From the NCBI GenBank assembly GCA_937966555.1, contig CALCLY010000022.1, positions 1 through 64,000 on the forward strand: DNA of 64,000 nt, read 5' to 3'. Positions 1 to 10,400 of this stretch are shown piece after piece (the first letter of the stretch is position 1; each line of letters opens with the position of its first letter). The notes beneath the pieces are model-generated. The model did no database searches. It was not told the origin of the DNA and saw only the letters and a list, made by a program, of their open reading frames with translations. This DNA is from CALCLY01 sp900552775 (GTDB lineage Bacteria; Bacillota; Clostridia; UMGS1883; UMGS1540). Both the position numbers and the translations under genes were made by a program.

Positions 1-183
1 AACCGCCGGAGATGTCACAGAGCCGGAACCCGAGCTGCCGGACGAACCTGTGCCCTTAACAGTTATTTCGTTGTTTGCAGAATTGTTCAATACGGAAGCC
101 GTTACGGGTTCCGCCGCGGCAGCGCACACGCAACCGAGCACCATACAAAATGACAAAAACAAAACAAGCATTTTCTTCTTCAT
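1..183 (-). CDS. Secreted protein, N-terminal fragment (cut by window edge)
   Basis: Reading the minus strand from the ATG at 183-181 gives an open frame that runs off the left edge. It starts MKKKMLVLFLSFCMVLG, a lysine-rich n-region plus hydrophobic core. A C-A-A-A-A stretch follows as a likely signal peptidase site, then a Gly/Ser-rich linker at residues 46-56. AAGAAGTGA upstream is a weak ribosome binding site. Only 61 codons are visible, so the function cannot be read; a secreted or surface protein is the safe statement. The next gene upstream (Gfo/Idh/MocA dehydrogenase) is on the same strand 43 bases away, so the two may be co-transcribed. Confidence 0.6.
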   Translation of the reverse strand, partial: MKKKMLVLFLSFCMVLGCVCAAAAEPVTASVLNNSANNEITVKGTGSSGSSGSGSVTSPAV

Positions 184-226
184 AAAATCACTTCTTAATT
201 ATTTTACCGAATCGTTATAACAGGTT

Positions 227-1258
227 TTAATCAAGATAAGATACTTTCTCGGCTTTCCCTGTTTCAGCCGATTTAATTATAGCCTCACATACGCAAACCG
301 TCGCCGCTCCCTCGCGGCCGGGCAATGTATTTTCGGACTCGCCCTTTATTACACTTACAAACTTTTCAAGCTCACCTTTGAAATTATGATCCTGCGGCGG
401 ACAGAGCAAACGCATTTCAATATTCTGCATGTTACGGTCAAGGAATTTTGTCACACCGTTAAATTCGGCAAGATAGAGCGAAACGCAGGTGTCCATTGTA
501 TCGGCTATAACTGTTCCCTTGCTTCCGTAAACAAGCGTGCGCATTGTGTACCTGCGCTTGCATCCGGTGGAAACAAACACCTTTCCTATTACGTTGTTTG
601 GAAATTTCAGCACGCATATGGCGCTGTCATCAAGAGGCCAGTCGGTCAGTATTTTCTTGTTTGTATATGCGAAAACCTCAGTCGGATTTCCTGCAAACCA
701 GCGAAGAAGATCAACCGCGTGGCAGCCGCCGCCCGTTACGGGATGTCTGGGATTTTTAAAATCCTTTCTCCAGTCCGAAGCGTGTCCCAACGTGTAATCA
801 TGCGCATACTCCGATTCAAGATAAAAAACGTCTCCTATTACGCCTTTATCTATTATCTCCTTTACAAATGCACACTGCGACATTCTTACGACCTGTCCTA
901 CCATTAATATCTTGCCGGATTTTTCTCCGGCTTCAATCATGGCTTCACAATCCTCTTTATGCAGAGCAAAAGGCTTTTCACACAATACGTGTTTGCCCGC
1001 CTCCAAAAACGCAACGACCATTTCTCTGTGAAGCTGATCCGGTGACGTTACCGTAACCGCGTCTATATCATCTCTGCCGAGCATCTCGCGGTAATCCGTA
1101 CAAATAAAGGGAACATGATATTCCGCCGCTTTTTGCTTTAAAAGTTCTTCGTTTATATCACACAAAGCCGTTACCTCAACATCTCTTATCCCGTTTAAAG
1201 CATCAAGGTGGTATGAACCGACTCCTAAGCTTACAACACCCATTCTTATCTTATCCAT
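227..1258 (-). CDS. Gfo/Idh/MocA family NAD(P)-dependent oxidoreductase
   Basis: A 343-residue protein of usual family length, cytoplasmic, with no signal peptide. The N-terminal Rossmann fold starts at residue 6 (GVVSLGVGSYHLDAL). The family catalytic lysine motif E-K-P is at residues 94-96. The C-terminal substrate domain carries G-G-G-x-H-x-V-D (His180, Asp182), the usual acid/base region. Members oxidise or reduce the C-H of sugars, inositols or sugar acids with NAD(P); the substrate cannot be told from sequence. The ATG at 1258 is preceded by AGGATG. It is divergent from the AraC regulator at 1572, a common arrangement for a regulated sugar gene. Confidence 0.88.
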   Translation of the reverse strand: MDKIRMGVVSLGVGSYHLDALNGIRDVEVTALCDINEELLKQKAAEYHVPFICTDYREMLGRDDIDAVTVTSPDQLHREMVVAFLEAGKHVLCEKPFALHKEDCEAMIEAGEKSGKILMVGQVVRMSQCAFVKEIIDKGVIGDVFYLESEYAHDYTLGHASDWRKDFKNPRHPVTGGGCHAVDLLRWFAGNPTEVFAYTNKKILTDWPLDDSAICVLKFPNNVIGKVFVSTGCKRRYTMRTLVYGSKGTVIADTMDTCVSLYLAEFNGVTKFLDRNMQNIEMRLLCPPQDHNFKGELEKFVSVIKGESENTLPGREGAATVCVCEAIIKSAETGKAEKVSYLD

Positions 1259-1571
1259 TTTGTTTCATCCTTTCGTTACACGTATTTAAGCGGAAATCGA
1301 AAACACTTCCGTTTCTCCGATTAATTAAAAGTATATCATCAAAAATAATAAAAGACAATATTAATAAGAGACACATTTTATAATCTATGTACATTTTTGA
1401 AATATAATAAACAAAAAATATGTTTTTTTAGCATTATTAAATGTTTATATTTAAAATCATAAAAATATTTTTTTAAATGATTTCTCATTCCATTAAAATT
1501 TTCATATTGACATTTTAAAACAAGTCATATAGAATATAAATAAAAAGTCCTGAAACGGAGAGTATTCTTCT
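1259..1571. other. AT-rich divergent intergenic region
   Basis: 313 bases between the divergent dehydrogenase and AraC genes, extremely A/T-rich (long runs of A and T around 1370-1550). No open frame or clear hairpin is visible. It probably holds promoters for both genes, but I could not pick a confident -35/-10 pair. The only clear signal is CGGAGAG at about 1555-1561, the ribosome binding site of the gene at 1572. Confidence 0.6.
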
Positions 1572-2786
1572 ATGATAACTGAGAAAAACACTGAAATCGA
1601 CAAAATGTTTAAACTTCATAATGAATTTCTGCGGAATGAATTTTTAAAAAAACTCATTCACGGCTATGTGAAGGACGGAGAGATTTTAAAACAAAAATTT
1701 ACCGAATTCGGTATAAATGCACTCAAAAATACGTTTGCCGTCTATGTGACGCAGTTTAAAGATGAATTTGATACACAAATCAGAGACATTGAATTAATCT
1801 CCGGAAGAATTGAAGAAATTATTTATTCTCATAAAACCAACGACATAAACATATTTTGCGTTTCGTTTGAAGGGAGACACTTTTGCATAGTAAATTACGA
1901 TACTAAAAAAAGCGCATATATAAAAGAGCTTATGACCGATATTTTCGAAAAAATAAAGGAAACACTTGAGCTTTGCGACAGCATAAGCTCAAGCATAGGC
2001 GCAAGCTTAAACGGAAAAGGCGCCGAAAGCATTGCATACCTTGCCGCGGAAGCCTCCGCAGCACTTGAAAAGGCAGAGTTTTACGGCTACAGCGATATTA
2101 TTAATTTCTATTCGGAGTCCGGCGGCGAGCAGAAGAATCCGCTTTATGTTTACAGCCTTGAAAACGAAAATATGCTTTTCTCTGCCGTACGTCTCGGAGA
2201 TCCCGAAAAAGTATCGGAAGTTACCGATAAAATATTTTCCGAAAACGAAACAAATTTCAGCCGCCAGACGGGTATAGGACTTACCTATGCTATCATAAAT
2301 ACCATACTTCAGGCAAATATGCTTAAATTTAACGAGACAAGCGAAATTCTTTTTCACAATGCGCGTATGCCCGATGAAATTTCAACGTTTGCCGAAACCA
2401 AGCAGCTTATCATGAATATATTTCGCAGCGCAACGGAAACGCAGAATGACACAAAAGGTATGACAAAAACTTATCTTAAAGTTAAGGAATACGTAAGCCG
2501 TAATTTTACGGACAAGCAGCTTAATGTGTCGAGCATAGGAGACTATCTTAACATCTCATCTGTTTATGTTTCCAAAATCTTTCGCGAAAACAGCGGATTA
2601 AGACTTAACGAATATATAAATGGCCTCAGAATCGACTATGCCAAAAAACTTCTTAAGGAGCATAATAAAATGCGCATAGCCGAGGTAGGCGAAAAATCGG
2701 GTTTTGAAACAACAAGAACATTTTTGAACGTATTCAAAAAAATGGCGGGTATATCCCCCACCGAATACCGCGATTATGTAAAATAA
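1572..2786 (+). CDS. AraC-family transcriptional regulator, YesN-like, no receiver domain
   Basis: 404 residues. The last ~100 residues form the double helix-turn-helix of AraC/XylS proteins: the first HTH is near LNVSSIGDYLNISSVYVSKIF and the second near MRIAEVGEKSGFETTRTFLNVF, ending P-T-E-Y-R. Residues ~30-180 resemble the degenerate GGDEF-like middle domain of YesN-type two-component regulators (pattern SSIGASLNGKG...AEASAALEKAEFYG). The CheY receiver domain is missing, so it is not a classical response regulator; how it senses its signal is unknown. The start follows CGGAGAG by 10 bases. It is likely a regulator of the divergent dehydrogenase or the secreted protein downstream. Confidence 0.88.
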   Translation: MITEKNTEIDKMFKLHNEFLRNEFLKKLIHGYVKDGEILKQKFTEFGINALKNTFAVYVTQFKDEFDTQIRDIELISGRIEEIIYSHKTNDINIFCVSFEGRHFCIVNYDTKKSAYIKELMTDIFEKIKETLELCDSISSSIGASLNGKGAESIAYLAAEASAALEKAEFYGYSDIINFYSESGGEQKNPLYVYSLENENMLFSAVRLGDPEKVSEVTDKIFSENETNFSRQTGIGLTYAIINTILQANMLKFNETSEILFHNARMPDEISTFAETKQLIMNIFRSATETQNDTKGMTKTYLKVKEYVSRNFTDKQLNVSSIGDYLNISSVYVSKIFRENSGLRLNEYINGLRIDYAKKLLKEHNKMRIAEVGEKSGFETTRTFLNVFKKMAGISPTEYRDYVK

Positions 2787-3088
2787 TATATTAAATGCCA
2801 CACCTTTCAGGGGCTTTGGAAAAACAGCGCTTTATCTAACCTGTACATTTTTCCGAAGCCTCTTTTTCTTTGTTTGTTTTTTACACTTCAGTTAAATTTT
2901 TTACACTATCTTTGTTTAAAAAGTCATGTTATAATATTCTTAAGGTGAAAAACTTTTTACAATGGAAAGGAGTAATATTGACTTTAAATTGTAAATTCGC
3001 CGTTTTATATGGAAAATGAAATTTTAATAAGATGTCAAATATAAACGGTGGTGTTTGACAAAAATTATTTATTACGGAGGTTTTATTT
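2787..3088. other. Intergenic: terminator, promoter and ~150-nt leader
   Basis: 302 bases without a long gene. It holds the AraC terminator (2809-2866), a TATAAT box at 2930-2935 with no good -35, and a leader of about 150 nt before the secreted protein at 3089. The leader contains AAAGGAG followed by TTG at 2978 and a 13-codon frame ending at 3019, a possible but weak leader peptide. The ribosome binding site ACGGAGG lies just before the ATG at 3089. Confidence 0.5.
2809..2866 (+). terminator. Rho-independent terminator of AraC gene
   Basis: AGGGGCTTTGGAAAAA pairs with TTTTTCCGAAGCCTCT across a ~23-nt loop, followed by TTTTTCTTTG. It lies 22 bases after the AraC stop codon. Confidence 0.8.
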
Positions 3089-4906
3089 ATGAAAAGAAAG
3101 TTTTTCTCATTGTTTGCGGCAATCGTATTTGTTGCAACGCTTTTTACAATGCCTGCGTCAGCTGCCATAGTTCAGGATATTCCGGAAGCTGATCAAATTG
3201 GAAAAGTTCTTGTCTGCGAGTATACAAGAGAAGCTGGAGTTTCGTCTGACTTTAGCGTAAATCTTCTGTTTAGAGCAGAAAATACATCAAACTCGAGTGA
3301 CGTAAAATGGCCGACATACATTAATGTAAAACAAACAGAAATCACCTGCAGTGATAACTCAGCCTCATGGGCCGGAACATTAAACAAGAAGCTCTGTGAC
3401 CTTGATGCAAATACAAGATATGAAATAGTTGTTTTGCTTGATAACACTGTCAATGATTCTAATAAATGTATGTATCGTGTTTATGTAAATGGTGTCTGTG
3501 TAACAAAAAATCAGTGGACATCTCCCAAAGATGTAGTTGAATCAGCCGCAGGTTATGCAAATTCCACAATGAAGTGGACTAAAATTGACTATAGTTGCCC
3601 GTTTGCTTTTGTAGGTGCGCTGGATTCCATAGACAAATTTGATGCAAATGCTTACGAAGCTTTTATAACAGGTTCATCCGACAGTGGTATAACAACGATG
3701 AAATCTGAAAGCGAGTTTGACGGTTTCGGCATGGTTGTCGGCGGTTCGAAAACAGCTGCCGATGTTAAAAATGCATTAACTCTTTCGGCAGGTGCCACAT
3801 TGTCTATTACACGCGATGACAGCGAATTAAGTTCTGATGCTGTTTTAAAAACCGGTGATAAAGTAATTGTTACTTCGTCAAACTCCAAAACAGTAAATAC
3901 ATATGCCGTTACGATTAAAACAGTTGAAATTACTTCCGAAGTATACACAATAGATAACAGCACTTCCGCAATCAAAGGCATATTAAAATATACAAAGCTT
4001 GAGCAGATTCTCAAAAACATTAAAACAGCGGAAGGTTATGCCATTGACGGCATATATAATGGTGACGTAAAAGTTTCCACCAACACTTTTGTGGAAAACG
4101 GATATACATTAAAGCTTACAAACGGAAGTACATACTCTTTAACGCTTAAAGACAGCATTGTGGCGCCAAAGGCAGACTACGCGTATGTTAATCTTAAGGA
4201 AAGTTTTAACTGGCCCGCGGCAAGTTCAACAAACAATATAATGCTGCTTGAGTTTACACTGCCCAAAACTGTGTCAAGCGACGTGGAAATCCGTCCTGTT
4301 GTAAACCTTGAAAGCGGTATTTCTCCTAATTTTATGTTCCTCTATGATTCTTCAAACTGCAGAATAGCAAATAATTGGAGCGAAAATTATCTTGACAAAC
4401 TTAATGAGAAAGTCGGTAATGCAGAATCCATAGATTTTAAACTCATTGTGGATCTTAAGAGCGAATCTGCTGTACTTTACGCAAACGGAAAATTTATTGC
4501 CGAAGTAAAAAGTGATACTTTTAAAAAATATTTTAATAATACCGGAAATGAAGATACAGGCGCATATAGTCAGTTTTATATGAATCATATATACAATACG
4601 CTTACTTGTACTTATATCGAAAACACAGAAAATTGTGAAAAAGACATTTCTTCTGATAAATACGATGTTTTAACCGTTTCGGAAAATGACGGTGCATTAT
4701 CTGCAAGCACACTTGCTTATTCTGACGGAATGATGATATTTGCATCATATGACGAAACAAGCGGCAGACTTTTAAATGTAAAATGTGTAGATACTCAGGA
4801 ACGTACAGCGTGCACGGCTGAACTTGAAGCGCCAAAGAATACGGGTAAGGTTAAAGTATTCCTTTGGTCTGACGAGCTTGTTCCCAAAGCGGTTTACGAA
4901 AAATAA
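3089..4906 (+). CDS. Large secreted protein with LamG-like and cadherin-like modules
   Basis: 605 residues with a clear signal peptide (MKRKFFSLFAAIVFVATLF, cleavage after A-S-A near residue 25). Two beta-rich regions (~30-180 and ~370-510) contain the Y-V-N-G / Y-A-N-G-K motif typical of concanavalin-like LamG domains. Residues ~230-280 form a cadherin-like sheet module with LKTGDKVIVTS...TVNTYAVTI. The same module occurs in the secreted protein at 12025, so they are paralogous in part. The last ~75 residues end in K-V-F-L-W, a tail shared with the protein at the right window edge. No catalytic motif was found; probably a surface or glycan-binding protein. Function unknown. Confidence 0.8.
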   Translation: MKRKFFSLFAAIVFVATLFTMPASAAIVQDIPEADQIGKVLVCEYTREAGVSSDFSVNLLFRAENTSNSSDVKWPTYINVKQTEITCSDNSASWAGTLNKKLCDLDANTRYEIVVLLDNTVNDSNKCMYRVYVNGVCVTKNQWTSPKDVVESAAGYANSTMKWTKIDYSCPFAFVGALDSIDKFDANAYEAFITGSSDSGITTMKSESEFDGFGMVVGGSKTAADVKNALTLSAGATLSITRDDSELSSDAVLKTGDKVIVTSSNSKTVNTYAVTIKTVEITSEVYTIDNSTSAIKGILKYTKLEQILKNIKTAEGYAIDGIYNGDVKVSTNTFVENGYTLKLTNGSTYSLTLKDSIVAPKADYAYVNLKESFNWPAASSTNNIMLLEFTLPKTVSSDVEIRPVVNLESGISPNFMFLYDSSNCRIANNWSENYLDKLNEKVGNAESIDFKLIVDLKSESAVLYANGKFIAEVKSDTFKKYFNNTGNEDTGAYSQFYMNHIYNTLTCTYIENTENCEKDISSDKYDVLTVSENDGALSASTLAYSDGMMIFASYDETSGRLLNVKCVDTQERTACTAELEAPKNTGKVKVFLWSDELVPKAVYEK

Positions 4907-4938
4907 ATAAAAGCTTATAAAAAACGACATCATTAATG

Positions 4939-4990
4939 AACCGACCCCCAAAAGTCAGACCAAAAATCTAACGATTGGGGGTCGGTTTTT
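4939..4990 (+). terminator. Rho-independent terminator of secreted protein gene
   Basis: AACCGACCCCCAA and TTGGGGGTCGGTT form a perfect 13-bp stem with a 23-nt loop, followed by TTTTT. The stem is unusually C/G-rich for this genome. Confidence 0.85.
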
Positions 4991-5070
4991 GCATGTGAAA
5001 AACTATTTGACGCACACAAAACAGTCGCTTGTGCGTACAAATTTTATTTGCGCGAACAACGCACGGTAGA

Positions 5071-5090
5071 TTCGTGAATCTACCCTACAG
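5071..5090. repeat. Short perfect palindrome
   Basis: GGTAGATTC and GAATCTACC are inverted around GT, giving a 20-bp palindrome. It sits in the tail-to-tail intergenic region and may be a dispersed palindromic repeat; only one copy was seen here. Confidence 0.4.
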
Positions 5091-5179
5091 GCTGAATTTT
5101 ATCTGCATATAAAGAGGTTTATTTGCGAATACAAAACCAATCGCCAACAAACAAAATATTCTCCGTATGGCAGTATAAA

Positions 5180-5217
5180 AAAAGAGTCGCGGCTAAACTT
5201 TACTTTAACCGCAACTC
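5180..5217 (-). terminator. Terminator of GH20-like gene
   Basis: GAGTCGCGGCTAAA (5184-5197) pairs with TTTAACCGCAACTC (5204-5217), with two mismatches and a 6-nt loop. The minus strand then reads TTTTTTT. It lies just downstream of the minus-strand stop at 5255. Confidence 0.7.
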
Positions 5218-5254
5218 CGGCTTTATTGGACGAAAAAACCTTTTTCCTATCGCC

Positions 5255-7402
5255 CTATCTTAAAAACAATGATGTATCCGAAAGATATTTCTTAAAGTTT
5301 ATCAAATCAATTTCAGGCTTTCTGCCGGCTCTGATTTCATTTTTTATATATGTTCTCAAATCAGTCATAAATTCTCTCACAACAGTCATATCGCGTACGG
5401 TTGTGTATTGGTTTGCAGGTATACGCACCGTCTCGCAAAGAGAAATTGTATAGTCGCGCTGTTTTATCAGCCTGTCAAGCTCGGAGAGAAAATCAAATTC
5501 GGATATTTCGTTTGCATTATAAGCTTTTGCACAGGTATAAATCGTCAGGAACTCATCTGCCAAAGCTTTATACTGCATTGCGGAAAGCCTCCATACGCTG
5601 CCCTTTTGAGAGCTGATATTCTCCGAAAAATATTTGTAAACACTTTCCGCCATGCTCTGAGACTTTCTGAGGTAATCCGTAAATCTGTCCTCATTGTCCG
5701 AAATCTTTTTAAACTGTGCTGCCGGATAATCCTGCGGATAAACATTGTTCTGCTGCAAATAGCAGCTTTTATAGTATTCAAATATATCTTCAAACAAGTT
5801 TTTGCTTACATATCCGTCAATTATAAGGTCATTTTGAATTTTAAGAGCATTATATGCACCTGCCGTATCTTCGGGGAAATTGATATACGCGTATTTTTTC
5901 AGCAAATCATCTTCGGTAAGACCCGAATTCGGATTCCAGGAAAGTTCGGCAAGAACGGAATAATTATAATCATAGCAATATTCAAAAGCTCCGTATGCTA
6001 TCATGCCTTCAAAATTATTGCGAATGGCAACGTCTTTCATCATATATATATTCTTTGTTGCCTGCGTCGGCATAATCCAATGGAAATAACCTGTTATGGG
6101 TTTTCCGATGCTTCTGAAAATTCCGTTAACGTCTTTTTCGCGTTTTGAGAAAAAGTCTTCCGTTCCGAAATAAGACCACCAGTCAATTACAACTGTATCA
6201 TAAATACCTTCTTTTTTGAATCTTTCGCAAAGCTCTTCATTTATAAGATTATTGTCAAAAAGCATATCATGATAAAGGTATACATTTTCCATTCCCTTAG
6301 ACTTTAAGTATTTAACTACTTTTATAAGATAATCTACCATGATTTCCGTATGGGCTATATCTTTGCACTTTTCACAGCGGCAGAACGGAGAGCGCATTTC
6401 CTGCAAATTATTTTCATCCACGCCCTGTACGTCCCAAATTTCGTCAAATCCGATTTCAAAAGACTTAATTCCGCACGGCTTTAAATATCTGTCTATAATC
6501 TCATCATATATTTCAAACATAAGCTCGTAAGTTTTGTCGTTATTTGTGCAAAAACCTACGCTTTGCGGATTTCCGTTTTCGTCTTTTGCGGAAATCTCGG
6601 GATGAACGCGCGGAATCAAAGTATTGTGACCCAGGCTGTTAAAAAGAGGAACAATTTCAATATTGCGTTTTTTGGCATATAAAGCCATTTCGCCGAAATA
6701 ATCTTCCGTAAACATTACGGGAAGAACATCTTTTTTATATACCCATCTTTTTTCTTTTGCCGAATAATATTTAATATTTCTCGGGGTGGAAAGTTCGGGG
6801 TGTTTTTTAAACGGAATATACAAATATTCCGCAAATTCGCCGTCATACTGGCGCGGCCAGCAGCCGTATAAGCCAACAATCATCTTATTTATTTTTGTTT
6901 CGGAAAGATAGTCAATTGCTTTTTTCCAGTCTTCAAGCGTCATAAAGTCGCTTCCGTAGCGGCATTCCATAAAATGACCGCGGTCTTTAAAATAAGGATA
7001 GTCCAAAACAAAGCATTTTTTTACAAGCACCTTGCCCTCTTCTTCTCTTACAAGACGGCTGAAGCTCACGGCAGCATAGTATGCACCCGCTTCATCAAAG
7101 CCTACAAGGTCGGCACAGTTTTCTTTTATATCTATGATATATCCTTCTTTTTTGCCCTGACCCGAAAAACGGCTGTCTGTCGGGTCTATGATGATATTTA
7201 TTACATATTCACCGCATAACTCAGATGCGGTAATACCGGAAAGCTTATCTTCAAGATATTCGCACGCTGTCTCAAAAACCTCTCCCTCGCCTTTTTTTGC
7301 AATTGAAAAGCAGGGTTTTGAATGGTTCTCAATGAAAATATCCTTTCCCCCGTCTGCAATTTTCACCGGAGCAGGTGAAATTAAATTATTTATGTTTATC
7401 AT
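5255..7402 (-). CDS. GH20-like beta-N-acetylhexosaminidase family protein
   Basis: 715 residues from the ATG at 7402. A GTG four codons upstream (7414) lies inside the sequence GTGAGGG, which serves as the ribosome binding site, so ATG is preferred. Residues ~20-120 match the GH20b alpha/beta domain. From ~135 comes the TIM barrel with D-x-G-H-F-M-E-C-R and the GH20 catalytic Asp-Glu pair in EIGFDEIWD (Asp320-Glu321). A C-x-C-x2-C motif follows at ~342-346. There is no signal peptide, so it acts in the cytoplasm, likely removing terminal N-acetylhexosamine from imported oligosaccharides by substrate-assisted catalysis. The exact substrate is unknown. It follows the lyase gene in the same direction. 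Confidence 0.82.
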   Translation of the reverse strand: MININNLISPAPVKIADGGKDIFIENHSKPCFSIAKKGEGEVFETACEYLEDKLSGITASELCGEYVINIIIDPTDSRFSGQGKKEGYIIDIKENCADLVGFDEAGAYYAAVSFSRLVREEEGKVLVKKCFVLDYPYFKDRGHFMECRYGSDFMTLEDWKKAIDYLSETKINKMIVGLYGCWPRQYDGEFAEYLYIPFKKHPELSTPRNIKYYSAKEKRWVYKKDVLPVMFTEDYFGEMALYAKKRNIEIVPLFNSLGHNTLIPRVHPEISAKDENGNPQSVGFCTNNDKTYELMFEIYDEIIDRYLKPCGIKSFEIGFDEIWDVQGVDENNLQEMRSPFCRCEKCKDIAHTEIMVDYLIKVVKYLKSKGMENVYLYHDMLFDNNLINEELCERFKKEGIYDTVVIDWWSYFGTEDFFSKREKDVNGIFRSIGKPITGYFHWIMPTQATKNIYMMKDVAIRNNFEGMIAYGAFEYCYDYNYSVLAELSWNPNSGLTEDDLLKKYAYINFPEDTAGAYNALKIQNDLIIDGYVSKNLFEDIFEYYKSCYLQQNNVYPQDYPAAQFKKISDNEDRFTDYLRKSQSMAESVYKYFSENISSQKGSVWRLSAMQYKALADEFLTIYTCAKAYNANEISEFDFLSELDRLIKQRDYTISLCETVRIPANQYTTVRDMTVVREFMTDLRTYIKNEIRAGRKPEIDLINFKKYLSDTSLFLR

Positions 7403-7425
7403 ATTTTCCCTCACTTATATCATGC

Positions 7426-7467
7426 AAATTAACCCAACGCAGACAATTTGCTGCGCCGGGTTAATTT
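7426..7467 (-). terminator. Hairpin between lyase and GH20 genes
   Basis: AAATTAACCC pairs with GGGTTAATTT, with an inner CGCAG/CTGCG stem. The minus strand after it has only TTT, so it may be a weak terminator or an intercistronic hairpin between the lyase gene (7495) and the GH20-like gene. Confidence 0.5.
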
Positions 7468-7494
7468 ATTTATGGTTTTAAATTGAGCCTATTG

Positions 7495-10400
7495 TTATTT
7501 TTTCAAAGCGGCGCGAAGCTCTGTGATACTGTTCCATGTTCCGCCGGCTTCGGTTGTTCCGTATCCGGTGATTCTTACAAAGCGTGCAGCTTTCTTTGTA
7601 AAGTTAAACTGCTCAAAATCAGTTGTTTTTCCGCTTGTCATGCCGTCATATACTTTTGTATAATTCTGACCGTCATCGGACAGGCTGATGTCAAAGTAAA
7701 GTGAACGCGTATCACCGCTGTATGTTGCCATAATTACCGCATCTATATCAACCTTTTCTCCAAGGTCAAGATCAATATAGCAATCGCCCGTTGTTCCTTC
7801 AGCTGACCATCTTGTATCAAAGTTATTGTCATTTACATTTTCCTTTTTATTTTCCGGCTGCGGCTCTAATGAAGCTATAATATTTGTCGGGTTGTAAACG
7901 TTAAGTTCATCAAGATTTACAGGACGCGGTATTTCTTCAAATGTTACGGTATAAAGAGAGAAGTTATTCTCATTATTTGCATCCGCAACTTTAATTGATA
8001 CAGGCTTATTATAAGTTCCGTCAGACTCGATTGTTACTACGGTATCTCTGTCTTTTTCTATTGTAAATTCGGGAGCTCTTGTTTCTCCCTCAATATACTT
8101 TATAACATAGTTTTTATTAAACTTATCAAAATCAGCTATTTGCTCATTGTCCGCATAAATCATATTAAGAGTAGGTGCTTCGGAAAGTTCTCCGTCTTCA
8201 AGAGTCCACGAATCAATGGGTTTATTATAATCTGAAACAGGGCTGTCTTCCACTCCCTGAGGCGTAAGCTTTGCGGTTATATTGAGATTGCCCGAAGCTG
8301 AAATCTTAAGCTGAATTCTGTGAATACCTTTATTTTGGTTTTCACCTTCAACCGTAGGTGAACCTTCAAGAGGCTTTGCATCTTCATAAACAAGCTCATA
8401 CGGTGCGCTGCATGCAAATTCAACTTTTAATTTTTTGCCGTTCTTTGTAAGAATAACAAAATTATCTCCCTGTTCGTCAAGGTCTGCTTCGGTATACATA
8501 TGCCAGTAAACCACAGACTGCTTTTTAAGATTTATTTCATCTCTTACAACCATGGATTTTCTGCTGTCCGTAAGCATAAATCCTCTTTTTGCACTGTTTG
8601 CGTTAACAGCGAGGTTTTCGCTCAAATCAACCGCACTCATCGCAGCGCGCGGTTTGGATTTAAGCCACAAAACATTTGCACTGCTCTCTATCACATGGTC
8701 TACGCCCGTACCGTCGGGATTTATTATTATAGTGTTATGACCTTCAGCTCTTTTTCTGAATAAATTCCATCTCAAGCCTCCAGAAGTAATTTCGGGATTT
8801 GCATTCCAGTAACCGGGCAGATTATAATTATCTTTGCCCATGTCCATTGCCCATCTTTCACCCAAAGCGTCAAATACAAAGCTTCCGCCGTCCAAATCGT
8901 TATGGGTATATCTCGAATCTACACCGTGTCTACCGCCGTGATATCCAAGATATGCCGCGTTGCTGTCTGTCCAGCTTCCGCGCATTGTAACGGCGTCAAC
9001 ATTTCCTGCCCAGTAGTCAAGATCCATGTTTGCCTCTCCAACACCGATTTCAGGATTAAGCCAGATGAGAGCGCATGCACTGCTGATATTTCCGCCCGTT
9101 TTCTGAAGAGCCAAAGATGTTATACCGGGGTCATTAAAGCGGTTTGAGCACCAAAGAAGAGGCTCGGGATACAAGTTTTTCTTCGGGTCAGCATCGCCGA
9201 AGTTAAATAAGCCTTGATCCGACTGCATGTTTACAAAGTAATACATGGTTTTTGAAAAACCTTCCGTATACGAAATACTGTAATCTGTGCCGAGAATCTT
9301 GTCCATTGAGTCAAGCATTCTTGTGAAGTAAGGCATCATGTAATCCCAGTAATCCGCGCCTTCAAACCATGCTCCGTCAGGCGCAAAATCAAAAATTGCA
9401 TATTCAAGTCCGCGCAAGCTGTTGCTTATTACATTTGAAGCCATTTCGGGGTAAACATCCAAAACGGAAAGCGCTGCTATCATCATATTTGAATTACATA
9501 TTATATTCCAGTTTTCGCCGCTTGTGTACCAGCGGTTAAAGCTGCCTTTTACTCCGTGCTGCCACAAAGCGGTTTCATAAAGACCGTTTTTATACAATCC
9601 TTCTTCTATAATCTTTCTCTGTTCGGGTGTGAATGCGTCATACATCCAGTCATAACCCACGGCAATACCGGCTGCAATCTCCGAAGTATCAAGATAATGT
9701 GAAGGGTTCCAGTCGTCCCATGAGCACATTGCTTCCATGCGCACACATGCGGCGTCAGCATATTTTTTATCACCTGTCAGTAAATATGCCATGCCAAGCG
9801 TATAATTCTGCGAGGCAGGAGCAGATGACATACGAATACCGTCATATCTGCCGTATGTCGGAGCAGCAGCATTAAGCATTGCGTCAGCAGAAGCTATCAA
9901 AGCGTCCGCCATTTTCTTCTTTGTCGGGTATTTTTTTACTTCTTCTCTGAGCTTTGTCACCCCGTCCGAATCAATCATGATTCTGGGATGCTTATTCTCT
10001 GTTCCCAAAGTTTTGAAGTCGGAAATAACTTTATCGTCGCTCGGTCTTATGTAAAACAGGAAATCGCAAAGCTTCTGCGAATCAACCGCATTTTTAGGCA
10101 TTGTAAATTCACTGTTTCCGACGAATACTATTCCGGCATTTACACCTGTGCTTGCATCATATGTAACTGTTTTTCCGAGAATATTTTCACAAAGAGCACG
10201 CATGGGAAGAAAAGTTCTTCCGTTTCTGATTTCGGGGGCAACATCAAGCTCTATTGTATTGCCGTCAACCGTCATACTCTTCTTGCCGATTGTAAGCTCC
10301 GCTCTGTCACCGACAGTAACTTTTTTCGCAATGTTGTCGTAACCTATGTCAAATCCGAATGCTTCGCACATTGCACGAACGGGCATCATGGTTCTGTCAT

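Larger units (their letters stand above)
4907..5254. other. Intergenic region with terminators and a short palindrome
   Basis: 348 bases between convergent genes, with no open frame that has a ribosome binding site. It contains a 13-bp perfect-stem terminator (4939-4990), a palindrome GGTAGATTCGTGAATCTACC at about 5071-5090, and a terminator for the minus-strand GH20 gene (5180-5217). The rest is A/T-rich and unremarkable. Confidence 0.6.

Noticed and set aside
386..907. Plus-strand open frame opposite the Gfo/Idh/MocA gene
   Set aside because: It is the antisense shadow of a well-supported gene, with no ribosome site and odd composition.
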